Source of the DNA: Perilla frutescens | Taxonomy: Eukaryota; Streptophyta; Magnoliopsida; Lamiales; Lamiaceae | Direction: 5' to 3' | Assembly: GCA_026008535.1 (NCBI GenBank) | Contig: BRKX01000014.1 | Location: 50,579,006 to 50,643,005 of the forward strand | Length of the DNA: 64,000 nt | Part shown: positions 35,847-47,890 of the stretch, piece by piece | Layout: each line of letters opens with the position of its first letter | Position numbering within the stretch: the first letter of the stretch is position 1 | The notes under the pieces: model-generated | The model's input: only the letters and a program-made list of their open reading frames with translations | Database searches by the model: none | Told to the model about the DNA's origin: nothing | Position numbers and translations under genes: made by a program

Positions 35847-38800
35847 CGGAAGACCTTTAACTAATCTAGGTAGCAAGAGGATCGAAGAAATTTAAATATT
35901 GAAATTATTCATTTTCTCTACGATCCATTTGTAACTGAATATATATATTTGACCACAATAAATATTTTTTTAATATTAAGTTTTATTCCATACTATAAAT
36001 TTTAATCATACCTAAAATTTAAATTGAGGTTACAAAATTATTTTACGATCCACACAGGTGATATTCCGAAGGAAATTTATCATCTTGATAAGTTAGAAAA
36101 ATTATGGATGGACCAAAATAAACTTAGTGGACCACTACCCCGAGAGATTGGAGCCTTGACAGCCCTACGTCAATTATACCTCGATGGTAACCCTTTGACT
36201 GGTATATTTCGACTCTTTGACCCTTTTCTTTATTTTTTGTCAATTTTTATGGCAGTTTTATCCAGTCCAGAGTTGATTAAATCATTTTTATTCATTTAAT
36301 TATTATATATTAATTTGCAAGAGTTAATGTTATTTCTTCTTTTTCCTGATATATGGCTGTTTATATATGGAGGTTTGTGAGACACCAAATATTAATGCCG
36401 AAGTATGAAAAAATTTATGCTAATTAGAGACCAATTTATAACGAAGTATATATGAAGGTACTCGAAATAAGTAACGCGTGCCACTTTCCACAAGACAATA
36501 GAACATAAGTGAAAAGATAAACTCAAAATATAAATAAAGGACTATTTTAATGAGCATTTAATAGCATATTTCACTAACCGTGTGGTACTTATATTAAAGC
36601 TTGTGTGACTTCATAATTCCACAGGCAATATTCCTAAAGAGCTTTGCCATCTCAATAATTTGGAATATTTGAGCATATCATTCGCCGGACTTAATGGATC
36701 GTTGCCAAAAGAAATTGGGAACATGACTGCCTTACGTCTCATAAAGCTTGATAACAATGCTTTAAATGGTATGATTATACATATGGCCTTTTCATATCAG
36801 CTCTTTTCTTTTTCTCGATCTTTATTTGTTCATTAACTGATAATTAATATATATATATATGTATGTATGTATCGTTAAGTTGTTCTTCAATTTTATGTTA
36901 GGTGCTAGGACTTAGGAGTGTTGTTTGGGCAGAAAATTGTGGCTATGTATAGAGTCGGCCACGGGGGGAGGTGGTGGTCGGACGTGGGGAGAGGGAAGAG
37001 GGTGAGGTGAGTTGGGCAACAGATAATCAAGAAGAAAGACTATTTTCTGGCCGCGTTAATTTGTTTCAATTTTTGTTTTCTAATTTTCTTATTTTCGTTT
37101 TTGATTTTTTTAAATTTTTTGTTCAATAGCTAAGGATATTTAGTCCAATAATAAATACTTTTAAAAGTTATGGGGTAAAATCAGTGTTTTGAAAGTTTAA
37201 GTGGATAAAGAAAGTTCACTCTATGAGAGCTAGCCTAGAGATAAAAAAGGCGAAGTCGTGTTGGATAGGTTGGAAGCCAAGAGACTCAATCACAATAGAA
37301 ACAAACCGACTTATTGGTCAAATGAAATCCTCTATCCCACTTTTCTCTATCCTATTTCGTGTCTCATTTTAATTTTTATTCGATTTTCATTAATTTTTTT
37401 CTTCATTTTCAATTTGTTATGGCTTAGTTTAATTTTATAATTATTATTTAGGGTTTATTCCACCCAATTAGGGTTTATATTTATTTTTTAATATTTATTT
37501 CTTATTTTTTAGTTAATATAATTGATTATTATGATTGATTATTTCAAAAATATGGTATATAATTTTTATAAAATTTAATTTTTAACAATAAATGTTGATT
37601 GTGATTTGTAATACTATAATAAAATTTATTTTTGTAATAAATATTTTTAAAATATTAAATTTTATTGTGGGACATAATAGTGGGACATGAAAAGTGGACT
37701 AGAGAATTTTATCCCCTTATTGGTGTGCACTCAACCAAGTGTGTTATGAGATTTAGAGTAAATTTCATTTTTGGTCCAATTAAAATTGGGTCAAAACACT
37801 TTTAGCCCCAATTGTTACTTTTTTTTTTTAATTTTCAAGAGAATTTTTCTCGATATTTTTTTATCCCAATGATATGTTTAGAGTTTTTGGTTCCAAAACT
37901 AACCGGACACTTAACGATCGTTAAATTTTAGGACAAAAAATATCAAAACAAAAACCATTTGGGAACAAAAACGTTGCCAAATTAAACTTGGGACATAAGA
38001 ACATACAGTTGGAACAAACAAATGTATATTTCAATTTTTTTTAATTTTTTCTTCATTTTTTTTCCATTTCAATTTCTTATAATTATTTAATATATACATG
38101 TTATTTATGATTCATCTTACCCAATTAATGATTCATTATAATTTTTTATTATTTACTTTTTAAATAATCAATTAATTTTTTCAAAATATACCAAATATAA
38201 TATTTAAAATTAAAATTGAGGCAAATTTTAGTAGAGTGCCTAAATTAAATTTTCAAATCATTAATTAATAATTAAAAAGTAATATTAAATGCTAAAAAAA
38301 TATAAAAAGATCCTAATTTGGTAGGATGAACGCTAATATAACAACTGAAAAACTAAACTAAAGCACTAGAAATTGAAATTGAAGAAAAAAAATGAAGAAA
38401 AAACTAAAAAAAAATTATAGCGCAATAGACAAATGCATTAGGCGAACAACACAAAATTTATGTATTTTAAGGTAATTAACACTTATTATTATCAAACTCA
38501 AGTAATTTAATTCAAATTACACACATTTTATTATTATCAAAAGGGCAAAGGTTCATTTTGATCCTATAACTATTTGTGTAGGAGCACTTTGATCCCTATT
38601 TATCTTTTTGGTTCGAAATGATCATATAACTATTTTAAATGTTTAATTTGGTCCCTATTTTGATCCTCCAACTATTTTAACACACACTTTTCTCACATAA
38701 TTAGATTATTTCACACATTAGCACACTTTTTACACACATATGGATTAAACACGAAATTTTCACCATTTTCACAAAGAATTCTCATGTGGATTGAACATGA

Positions 38801-40709
38801 AATTTTCTCCATTGTCACAAAGAATCCTCCACTATTTTATGTTTGTATTAAAAAATCTTAATTATTTTATTTAGCATAACATAAATAATTATTTTTGTAT
38901 ATTTTTAGTTGTTTTTTATTTTATTCATATTTTAAGTTTTCATTTATTAATAATATTTAGATACTTAGATTATTTCATACACTAACGCACACTTTTTACA
39001 TGAAATAAATGAAATTATCTGAGTAATATGAATCATTATTATATGATAAAATAAAAAAACAACTAAAAAACTTACAAAAATAATTATTTACGTTACGCTA
39101 AATAAAATAATTAAGATTTTTCTATACAAACATAAAATAGTGGAGGATTTTTTGTGAAAATGGAGAAAATTTCATGTTCAATCCATATGAGAATTCTTTG
39201 TGAAAATGGTGGAAATTTCGTGTTCAATCCATATGTGTGTAAATTAAAGTGTGTGTTAAGGTGTGAAATAATCTAATTATGTGAGAAAAGTTTGTGTTAA
39301 AATATTTGGAGGATCAAAATATGGACCAAATTAAACTTTTAAAATAGTTATAAGATCATTTTGAACCAAAAAGATAAATAGGGATCAAAGTGCTCCTACA
39401 CAGATAGTTATAGGATCAAAATGAACCTTTGCCCTTATCAAAACAATTATTTTAGCAACAATTACTAATATACCCATCGGTCTTTATTTTCAAACATCTT
39501 ATTCGGTATATTTTGAAAAATTAAAAATAAAGAAGACAACAAAAAATAATTATTATTTGAAAATTAAAGGCTAAAAAATAATAATAAATTTTAATTGATT
39601 AGGATGAACCATAAATAACATGTATAAAATTAAACTCATAAGAAATTGAAATCTCAAGAAAATATATATAAAAAAAAAACAAAATTGATATATACATTTT
39701 ATGTCTCGATCCTAACATATTTTGTCCCAAATTAAAATCTTTCATACATTTTTGGTCCAAAAATTTTAAAAGTATCCGGTTAGTTTTGGGATCAAAAATG
39801 TTGAAACATATCATTTGAGATACAATGTTATAAAAAAATATTTTCTCTAATTTAGAGATGAAATAATTCATTTCAAAGTCATCATTAAGTAGTAAATGAA
39901 AAACTAATAATAAATTAGATAAAATTAAACAAAAATTACAACAATTATAAAAAAACTATAATTAATAGTCATTGAAAAATTAAAAAATTGAAAAAATCTA
40001 AAAAAAATAAAATATCTTTGGCAACAGAATGTTTCACTAAGTCGCTAAAATTAAAAAAATTAACAAGAAAAAAGATTCAATATGTCATTACTCCGTCGTT
40101 TTTAATATACAAAAGTAAAATTAAAATTCATTGTTTAACGATGGATTTTTCCGTGCAAAGATAGTGATGGCAAAATCCATCATTAAGTGTTTGAATCTCA
40201 ATCCATTATTCATTTTATTTATTTTGCTTTATGTATTATATATTATGTATACATATCTCAATTAATATATGTATACGATATTGATATTTTAAGCATCTAT
40301 TATAAAATTTAATTAAATAAATATACTTTTGTGCACAAATTATATATTTGTATGCATTATATGTATGTGCGTTATAGAGAATTCATAATTAATAATGCTT
40401 AAAAAATTAAAATTAAAGGGATGGAAAAATATTTTATAATTTGAGGTGAAAATTCATCATTAAGTAGTAATTACAAAATATACATTAAGTTTGGTCATAT
40501 GCATTCATTTTATTTGTCTTCTTCTGCGTACTATACATTGTTATACATGTATCAATGAATAACCATAAAATCGACATTTATAGTTAGATTTTTAATTCAT
40601 AAGGATATGATATAATATTAATTTCATATTATTATATGAATAAATAAAGTTTTAATTTTTAATAATAATAATAATAATAATAATTATTATTATTATTATT
40701 ATTATTATT

Positions 40710-40742
<33 letters not shown>

Positions 40743-43700
40743 TAATTTTAATGTTAAACTATATCTCTAATTGAAATCTAAAAAAAAGTACAATTAGATG
40801 TTTAGAGAATGAAAAAAATAAAGAAAAAATTAAAAAATGAAATTTATTTTTAGCTACAAAAAATTAAAATAATTTGATTTAGGTTTGTTAGAAATTTTCC
40901 ATCACTTATTCCGTAGCTAAAATAAAATAAAAAAAATTAGAAATGTAGAGATGGAATTTTCCGTCTCTAAATTAAAGATTGAAAATTTACGTCGCTATTT
41001 TGTCATTACTTAAAAAAAAAATTAGACACAGAAAATTCCGTCGCTATTTCATCGTTAATTAGAGATGGAAAAATCCATCATTAAAGGTCTCATTTTCATT
41101 GTTAAAGGTCTCATGTTCAATCCTTCGTTAGTCTATCGGCAATTTATAAACGAACTATATTCCATTGTTAAAACGCTTTTTTTTTTTGTAGTATATGGCT
41201 TTTGTTGAATAGCAAGAGGACCTACACTGTTGCATCTGTTTATAGGCCTATACTGTACTGGCTATGGGCCTATTCAAATTTTTTAAGCTTCTATACCGGC
41301 TATGCATCTATTTTCATATTTCTCTTACGAGAATGGCATGCTCGATTATAAGTTCTATGACGTTTTTTAGCTTCATATTTCTCTTACGAGAATGGCATGC
41401 TCGATTATAAGTTCTATGACGTTTTTTAGCTTTGTTAAGATGGAGTTGATACTATAGGTGTTAGAAATGGATATCGGGTCTAACTCACCCTCACAAAACT
41501 GGCTTGTAAGGGGAGGGTTGCCCTCACCTTAATAAAGGCTTGTAAGGGGAGGGTTGCCCCAACATTGAACTGGGGTTGGCTCTGATACCATGTTAGAAAT
41601 GGATATCGGGCCTAACTCACCCTCACAAAATCGGCATGTAAGGGGAGGGTTGCCCTCACCTTAATAAGTGGCACATGCCACTTTCCCCAATCAATGTGGG
41701 ATATTTAACAATAGGTTTATCTCATATGTTATGTACTGATAATATTATTGTGCATGTTCTAGCAATTCCTGTTAAGTGGTTGTTAGTTTTTCCGTTTCAG
41801 CTAGGACTTTTTTTTTTTTGATACAAGTTCGTTTGGGTTTGCTTTAGAAAAGGTAAAAATAAAAAATTTCATTACTGGTAGAAACCTCTTGGTTTGATAA
41901 TATTTTTTGAGTTGGAAATGAGGGACTGATATTCCTACCCTAATTTCTCAGATTTATAAAGAGGGAACATCACTAATCTACCATGCTTGTGATTTATTTC
42001 TTATAAGTAATATCCCATTAGTAGCATATATTGTAAATTTACAATTAAATTTACTATTCCTAATTTTACAATATTATTGTTTCAGGTCTTATTCCAAATG
42101 AGATTGGTCAACTTAAAAACTTGATACAATTGTCTATATCTTCTAACAAGTTGGTGGGCCCTTTACTGCCGAGCTTTTTTAACATGTCTTCGTTGGAATA
42201 TATTTCCTTTACAAATAACGCACTGAATGGGACACTACCAAGAGAAGTTGGGAATATGAAAGCGCTTAAAGAAATATACCTCGTCAACAATGCTCTGAGT
42301 GGTAAGATTACTACCTCCTCTGCAGCTTTAAGTTTGATTTGAACCTAAAAATTATGTTGTAGAATATGAGTCAAAGGCTTAAATCTTATATTTGATTTCT
42401 GTTTTTCTTCAGTTAATTGGTAATTTTCATCCATTAGTATAATAATAAAAACCTGTCGTTCATTTTTAATTAGGCTCCTACAGTACTTAAGACGTGTAAG
42501 AGAGTCATATTTATATGCACTTCCACTACATGAGCACTTGAGATCCTCGAATCTCATCCTGTGTGTGTCAATCGTGCACCAAATCTCAAAATTATTACTT
42601 TTTCTTTCATTTTTTCTTCGATTTTAATTTCTTTGGGTTTAGTATAATTTTACAATTTTATTTAGGGTTTATAATTATTTTTTAATATTTAATTTTCATT
42701 TTTTAGTTTTTTTTTATGTTTTTTTACTCACACACCCGATCTGTGGTGTTGAGGAGATTCGAACCCGTGACCTTTGGTCTTCAAGCAACCTCACTCCATC
42801 ACTAGACCATCCCCATTGGGACAATTTTCATTTTTAAGTTAATATAATTATTTTTAGGGTTGATTATTCCACACTTAAGGAATATAATTTTTTAAAATTT
42901 TAATTTTTAGCAATAGATATTAATTATGATTAGTTATAATATAATAAATTTTATTTTTATAAAAAACATTATTAACAATATATAATTTTAATGTTGGCAC
43001 ATGATTGACACACAAAATTGGGAGTAGAGGATCTCTACTCCTACATAAGGGGTTTAATGTGTTTAAGGGCATTAATCTTGATTTGTGTAATCCCTAGGAG
43101 TCGGGTTATCTTTTCATCTCAACCACACATTTTACATTGAAAATATAATCAAACAAACATATTTTTATTTTCCAAATCTGTACATTTATCATTTATCATA
43201 ACAAAATTAAATCATTTATCATAACAAAATCATTAGATTTTTTCAAAAATCAATACACCTGGTAAATTGAATTGAAAATAGTGAAAATTGGAAATTGATG
43301 TTGGCAATAAAAACAAACGAGCCCTTACCCTCTCCAAGTCGCACGGTACGTAAGATTAATCTGTTGCACGGCCTTATATAAATTTTATGCATATATAGGA
43401 ATACACAATTTGTTTAGGATACTGACAAAACCATTTATTTTGCATTTTTTTGAGCATTTTAGGCGTTCTAAATGTCCTTTTTAGTTGTTTTTGAGTCGAA
43501 GAGAACCTAGAAAGCGGTCAAGGGCATTTCACAAGTCGAATATGGCGAAAGAGACATTTTGCCTAATTATTCATGCATATCTCAACGCTATAAGTAGCAC
43601 TTAGAGGCACTCGGGAACTTCTTCAACAATACCTTTCACTATCATTTTATCCAAAACTACACACATAAATAGCATGTAGCTCGTTTTATATACATATTTT

Positions 43701-45705
43701 TTATAATTAATTAAATGATCCTCCATGTGATGTCATCATTTTATAGGTGTTATTCCAAAAGAGATCGGCCAACTTAATAATTTAAATTCATTGTTCATGG
43801 GATCCAACAAGTTAATCGGCCCTCTGCCCCCAGCCATTTTCAACATGAAAGCACTTCGCTCGTTATCTCTTGAGAACAATGCTTTGACTGGTACGGTTCC
43901 TCTTCTTGCTTCGTGCAGCAAAAGCTCTTTCGTGATTTTCCTCTATTTGGATGACATTTTCTTCTTTTTGGGGTTCCATAATTCATTGATAGAAATTGAA
44001 TCTTGTTTACAAAATCATATTAGATACGCGATCACTTTTAAAATAGTAATATAAATGCCTTTCAAAAGTAATTTTTTGACTATAAGCTGCGCCAGGAATT
44101 CCTTTGCACTCAAACGCAGAATTCGAACTCCGTTGGAAAAAGTATTTTTATAATACTGAAAATTATCATTTTTAACGTCGTACACCATTGTACAAAAGAA
44201 TTTTCCATTATAAAAATATAATTGGAAAACTAAATCACAAATTAAAGGTAGTATAATAAATTAAAATTACCACCAACCTAAGAAGTTTAACTGCTATAAG
44301 TATGTCATTATGAGTGTGTTCTATGAATCCTTCAGGTACACTTCCTGGAGAGTTGTTTACCCCTAATATTGAGATTATTGATCTCTCCAACAACTCATTT
44401 GAAGGTTCCATACCACTGGTCATTGAAAGATCCCAAAATTTGACATATCTTAACTTGGCCAAAAATCATCTGTCAGGTCCAATTCCTTCCATCATGGGAA
44501 ATCTATCAAACTTGAAAACACTAATGCTCTACTCCAACAAATTCATTGGAGAGATTTCATCATCCATTTGCAACTTGAGATCTCTCCAATTCCTCCACCT
44601 ATCCAATAACAGTTTGGAAGGATCAATTCCAAAGTGTTTAGGGGAGTTGAGCAAATCTTTGCAGGTTTTGCATTTGAAGGAAAATCGTCTCACTGGCCTT
44701 ATTCCACCAACATTTACAGAGGACTGTGCTCTCGAGTCCCTTAACTTGAATAGCAACCATTTGAAAGGAACATTACCACAATCCCTAGTGAATTGCAGGA
44801 AGTTGCAGGTTCTTGACATTGGAAACAATTATATACAAGGCATATTTCCCTTCTGGATGGAGACATTTCATGAGCTTCGGGTCCTTGTTTTGAGATCCAA
44901 TAGATTTAATGGTGCCATGGCATCACTCACTTCTCTGATTAATGTTCCATTTCCAAAGTTACAAGTGTTGGATATATCTCAAAATGAATTCACTGGTTCT
45001 CTTCCCAATAGATATTTGACTAAATTTCCAGCCATGATGAATGCCAAGGAAAATATCACAGAAAAGAGAAATTGGTTCAAGAAATATGAGGAGTCGATAG
45101 TATTTGTTTTGAAAGGCTTGGAGCAGCCGGTGGAGAGAATCTTGACAACCTTCACAACTATTGACATGTCTGATAACAAGTTTTCTGGAAGTATTCCTGA
45201 ATCCATTGGAAAGATTAATTCATTGAGGTACTTGAATTTGTCTCATAATGATCTCACTGGCCATATACCACCATCTCTAGGAAATGTAAAAGCACTCGAA
45301 TCATTGGATCTATCTTCGAACCATTTGACTGGTGAAATTCCGTGGCAATTGACTACGTTGAATTTTCTTTCTACTTTAAATCTTTCGATGAATGATCTTG
45401 TTGGGCAGATACCTCAATCTGGCGGCCAGTTTCAAACATTTGATGATACCTCGTACATTGGAAACTCAGGATTATGTGGATTTCCATTGAGGCGAAAGTG
45501 TGAGAAACTTCCCACGTTGCCTCAAGAAAGTGATGGCTCTAATTTTGTTGATGGGTTTACTTGGCAAGCTGTTGCTTTGGGATATGGATGTGGTTTTGTA
45601 GTAGGAGTTGTTTTGGGTTGTATAGTTTTTGAATATGGAAGGCCTAAATGGTTGGTGAAATTATTCTTCCGAGTTCAATACAAGGTGAAGAGAAACACTA
45701 CATAA
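34798..45705 (+). CDS. Cell-surface LRR receptor-like protein, six exons, 879 aa
   Basis: Predicted plasma-membrane immune receptor lacking a kinase; such RLPs signal through the adaptor kinase SOBIR1 (family knowledge). Exons inferred: 34798-35419, 36058-36201, 36625-36768, 42086-42301, 43747-43890 and 44336-45705, total 2,640 bp in frame. All five introns are phase 1 and split the Gly of an LxG(x)IP repeat. Seen: signal peptide (about 1-27), LRRNT with NWVGVSCD, about 26-28 LRRs with N-glycosylation sites, an island before the last LRRs (about 650-697, ending LKGLEQPVERILTTFTTIDMS), a Cys-rich cap (NSGLCGFPLRRKC), TM about 835-855 with a GxxxGxxxG motif, and a 24-residue basic tail. The N-terminal third resembles LRR-XII receptor kinases (EFR-like), whereas the C-terminal half is Cf-like. 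Intron 3 is 5.3 kb and TE-filled. No lesion seen; exon joins are untested. Confidence 0.85.
35420..36057 (+). other. RLP intron 1 with (ATT)n/(TTG)n microsatellite
   Basis: GTATGT donor and CACACAG acceptor. It holds (ATT)n from about 35774 running straight into (TTG)n up to about 35845. On the minus strand the TTG array gives a spurious poly-Asn frame. No other content recognised. Confidence 0.75.
36769..38533 (+). other. RLP intron 3, 5' part
   Basis: Starts with GTATGA after exon 3. AT-rich, with an (AT)n/(ATGT)n patch at 36848-36872. Small repeat-derived stretches around 37140-37215 and 37750-37990 (wording like TTTTGGTCCAATT) look like MITE pieces. No coding exon with LRR sequence was found in this stretch. 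Confidence 0.45.
38543..39434. mobile_element. Mutator-type foldback MITE with 9-bp target duplication
   Basis: Arms of about 380 bp, beginning GGGCAAAGGTTCATTTTGAT and ending in its reverse complement, flank a short AT-rich loop. TTATCAAAA is present at 38534-38542 and 39435-39443, a perfect 9-bp target duplication as made by Mutator-like transposases. No coding capacity. A lone arm of the same family lies at 14711-15079. It sits inside RLP intron 3. Confidence 0.92.
39444..40127. other. RLP intron 3, AT-rich middle part
   Basis: Between the Mutator foldback and the CACTA-like relic. 39700-39800 repeats wording found inverted near 37800-37930 (TTTGGGATCAAAAATGTTG-like), so another old foldback element may span that interval around the Mutator insertion. 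No exon seen. Confidence 0.35.
40128..41194. mobile_element. CACTA-like relic in RLP intron 3
   Basis: Sub-terminal-type motifs (TTTAACGATGGATTTTTCCG near 40133, AGATGGAAAAATCCATCATT near 41053, GAAAATTCCGTCGCTA near 41034) and a right end TTTTTTTTTTGTAGTA are those of a CACTA terminus with its last base changed. The left terminus and target duplication could not be located, so the boundaries are approximate. Confidence 0.5.
40660..40742. repeat. Compound microsatellite (AAT)n-(ATT)n-(CAT)n
   Basis: About seven AAT units pass into about nine ATT units and then about ten ATC/CAT units. The AAT/ATT junction can fold as a perfect hairpin. It lies in RLP intron 3 within the CACTA-like relic. Confidence 0.9.
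41314..41431. repeat. Tandem duplication, two 59-bp units
   Basis: Exact or near-exact copies begin at 41314 and 41373, each containing TCTTACGAGAATGGCATGCT and TCTATGACGTTTTTTAGCTT. Recent, in RLP intron 3. Confidence 0.92.
41459..41710 (-). mobile_element. TRIM retrotransposon (252 bp) with 5-bp target duplication
   Basis: A 120-bp terminal repeat at 41591-41710 (TGTTAGAAATGG...TTTAACA) has a partial partner at 41459-41537. Immediately left of the right repeat the minus strand reads TGGTATCAGAGCCAA, a primer-binding site matching the initiator methionine tRNA end, so the element is on the minus strand. ATAGG at 41454-41458 and 41711-41715 is the target duplication. No coding capacity, as expected of a TRIM. 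The left repeat lacks its outer half (in element orientation, the U3 side), and a GGCTTGTAAGGGGAGGGTTG block is repeated inside. Confidence 0.88.
42302..43746 (+). other. RLP intron 4
   Basis: GTAAGA donor, TTATAG acceptor. About 42715-42825 contains a repeat-like block (GTTGAGGAGATTCGAACCCG, similar to the tail of plant tRNA-derived or LTR repeats). Otherwise AT-rich with no exon recognised. Confidence 0.5.
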
Positions 45706-46522
45706 TATATGCCACAACCTAGAACTTAATTCAAGGTCAAGACCAAATAGATGATCCTAATATTATATATATTCAGAATTAAATAAGAAATACTATTGTG
45801 GTTTAAGAGAGACTTGTATGTTAATTGAGATCAATGTATAAGAAACATGTGTAGAGTGGCATTTTCTCTCATGTATATATAGATATTAAATATAGTTTTG
45901 TATATATCCAAATTCTGGAAATACAACACAGAAAATCCTCCAATGTTTGAGCTCGTTTCTTCCTCTCTCTCATGGAGATTTACTTTTCATGTTAAATCTC
46001 TAGCGTGAGCTGAAATATCAACACTATCAAGATAAAGTTCTCTATGCCCTACTCGATTTTGAAGAAGCATCTTCAGGCTGGGAAAACCCTCTAATCCGGA
46101 AGTGGTGTGTGCTGTAATCTTTATGAGTTCTGAGAAGTGTGTGTTGTAATCTTACAAATGAGTTTTGTTGATGTTTTTTCGTATCCATCTAAAGAGGATT
46201 TTTGTGTTTTTTGTGACTTCATTCTGGTTTTCTACAATACATTATTAGAAAACTACAGAATCTTGAAATTAATAATTCTCACATAATTGATAGGAAATTG
46301 AGTACTTTTCTCCATTATTAAATATGTAACTGGGCTGATGAATTTCTTGATAAGAATAGAAACCGGTATTTTACCTCCTTGATTTTTCTTTCTATTCTCT
46401 ATCTTTCGTGATGGCTAGAGTTTTTAGAGAATATCCTTTATAGCAGGAAGTGGACCCAATTTTACGGTAATAACTTTTATTCCCCATAAGCCTGTTATTC
46501 CGATCAACTAGCATATCTATCT
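45706..46522. other. 3' flank of the RLP gene
   Basis: AT-rich 3' UTR and flank. Possible polyadenylation-type AATAAG/AATACA patches lie around 45780-45930. No further coding sequence recognised. Confidence 0.4.
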
Positions 46523-46625
46523 ACTACTATTATAAAAGAGCCACGTTTTACAAAATTTGATTAACCTATTATATCCCTATATCACGTACTATATTTAAGG
46601 GTAATAATGTAATTTAATATAATTA
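46523..46625 (+). mobile_element. Helitron-like 5' end
   Basis: A|TCTACTACTATTATAAAAGAG then TTTGATTAACCTATTATATCCC and AAGGGTAATAATGTAATTTA, near-identical to 28165-28260. The 3' end of this copy is not assigned. Confidence 0.5.
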
Positions 46626-47890
46626 TGGATATTAATAATTTATTTGAATGTAAAATAATTATCTTTAATGATTATAATAACTTGAGAGGTAAGTTTTTAA
46701 TGAATTGAAATTCTTACCATGCATGTCATGAATCAGTTTCCATCTTAAAAAAGTGCCTTATTTTAAAAAAAAAAAATATATATATATATATATATATGAC
46801 CACTATATTCAAAACTAATTAATTTACCAATGTTTCAATTGAATTTACATTTTTACTAATGCGAAACTTTGATCATGAACCATTATGAATTATCTTGGAA
46901 ACTTTTTCTTTAAGTGCAGGAGAATAAACTAATTTTTAAACTTAATGTGTGACTTTGTAATATACAACTACTATCGATCAAAACCTTTTTTTTCAATACC
47001 TTCTTAGCATTTATGTCCCTAAACTGGTTGATAAGATCAAAATTGCGGGCCCTAAAAACATAAATTTTTCAATAAACTCAAAACTAATTAAAAACATAAA
47101 TTAAGATAAAAATTGAGAGTCCTAAAAAACATAAAGTGTTTTAACAAACTGAAAACTAAACCAACAACAAAATAAAAGAACAAGATTAAAATATATGAAA
47201 ATTATTTGATAATTCTAAAAGTAGCCAAATACTATCTTCAAAATTATCAACTAAATTTACGTGAATATTTTCTAATTTATAATATTAAATCATATTTGAC
47301 ATATAAAAATAAAAATAATAATAGTTTATTATGATTAGTCATCGAACAATTAATTAAACAATTTAAATAATTAAGTATACATAATATTTTTTTTGTTACA
47401 AAAATATATATATGAATTAGTTTTATCTCTTAATCTCTAAACGAGAGGTTACACATGCAACACACACAGTCTACATTCTCACACAAATTTTTGTTTTGAT
47501 ATTTATGAGAAATTTAAGAATAATTGTTAGGATTTATAATTTTTTAAATAATCAAAAACTTGTATAAGAGCATCTGACATGCTAGGTCAAAATATGTAAT
47601 TAAGATGGGTGAATATCCATATCCAAATTCAAATTCGTTGGTACATTTGTAATTTTGTTGGTGTTTCAATTGTTTTTGGAAACCAATGTTGACCAATCTT
47701 ATGAATTTTGATCCGTAATGCTCCAGAAACAAAGTTTTCACTTCAACTGCAATGTACATCCCCTTTTTAAATTAAAATTTAATTTCTTGGATGGATCTTC
47801 AACATAAATCCATATGATATGTATGTATTACAATAAATATTGTATCATCTCATGAGTTAGAGGCTTTGATATCACAAAAAAAAGGGAAAT
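46626..47890. other. AT-rich intergenic DNA
   Basis: Poly-A and (AT)n runs around 46765-46797, no supported gene. It may be the interior of a Helitron whose 5' end is at 46523. Confidence 0.35.

Noticed and set aside
35673..35876. Minus-strand frame with a long Asn run
   Set aside because: Translation of the (TTG)n/(ATT)n microsatellite in RLP intron 1.
44529..45206. Minus-strand frames over RLP exon 6
   Set aside because: Shadows of the LRR coding strand.
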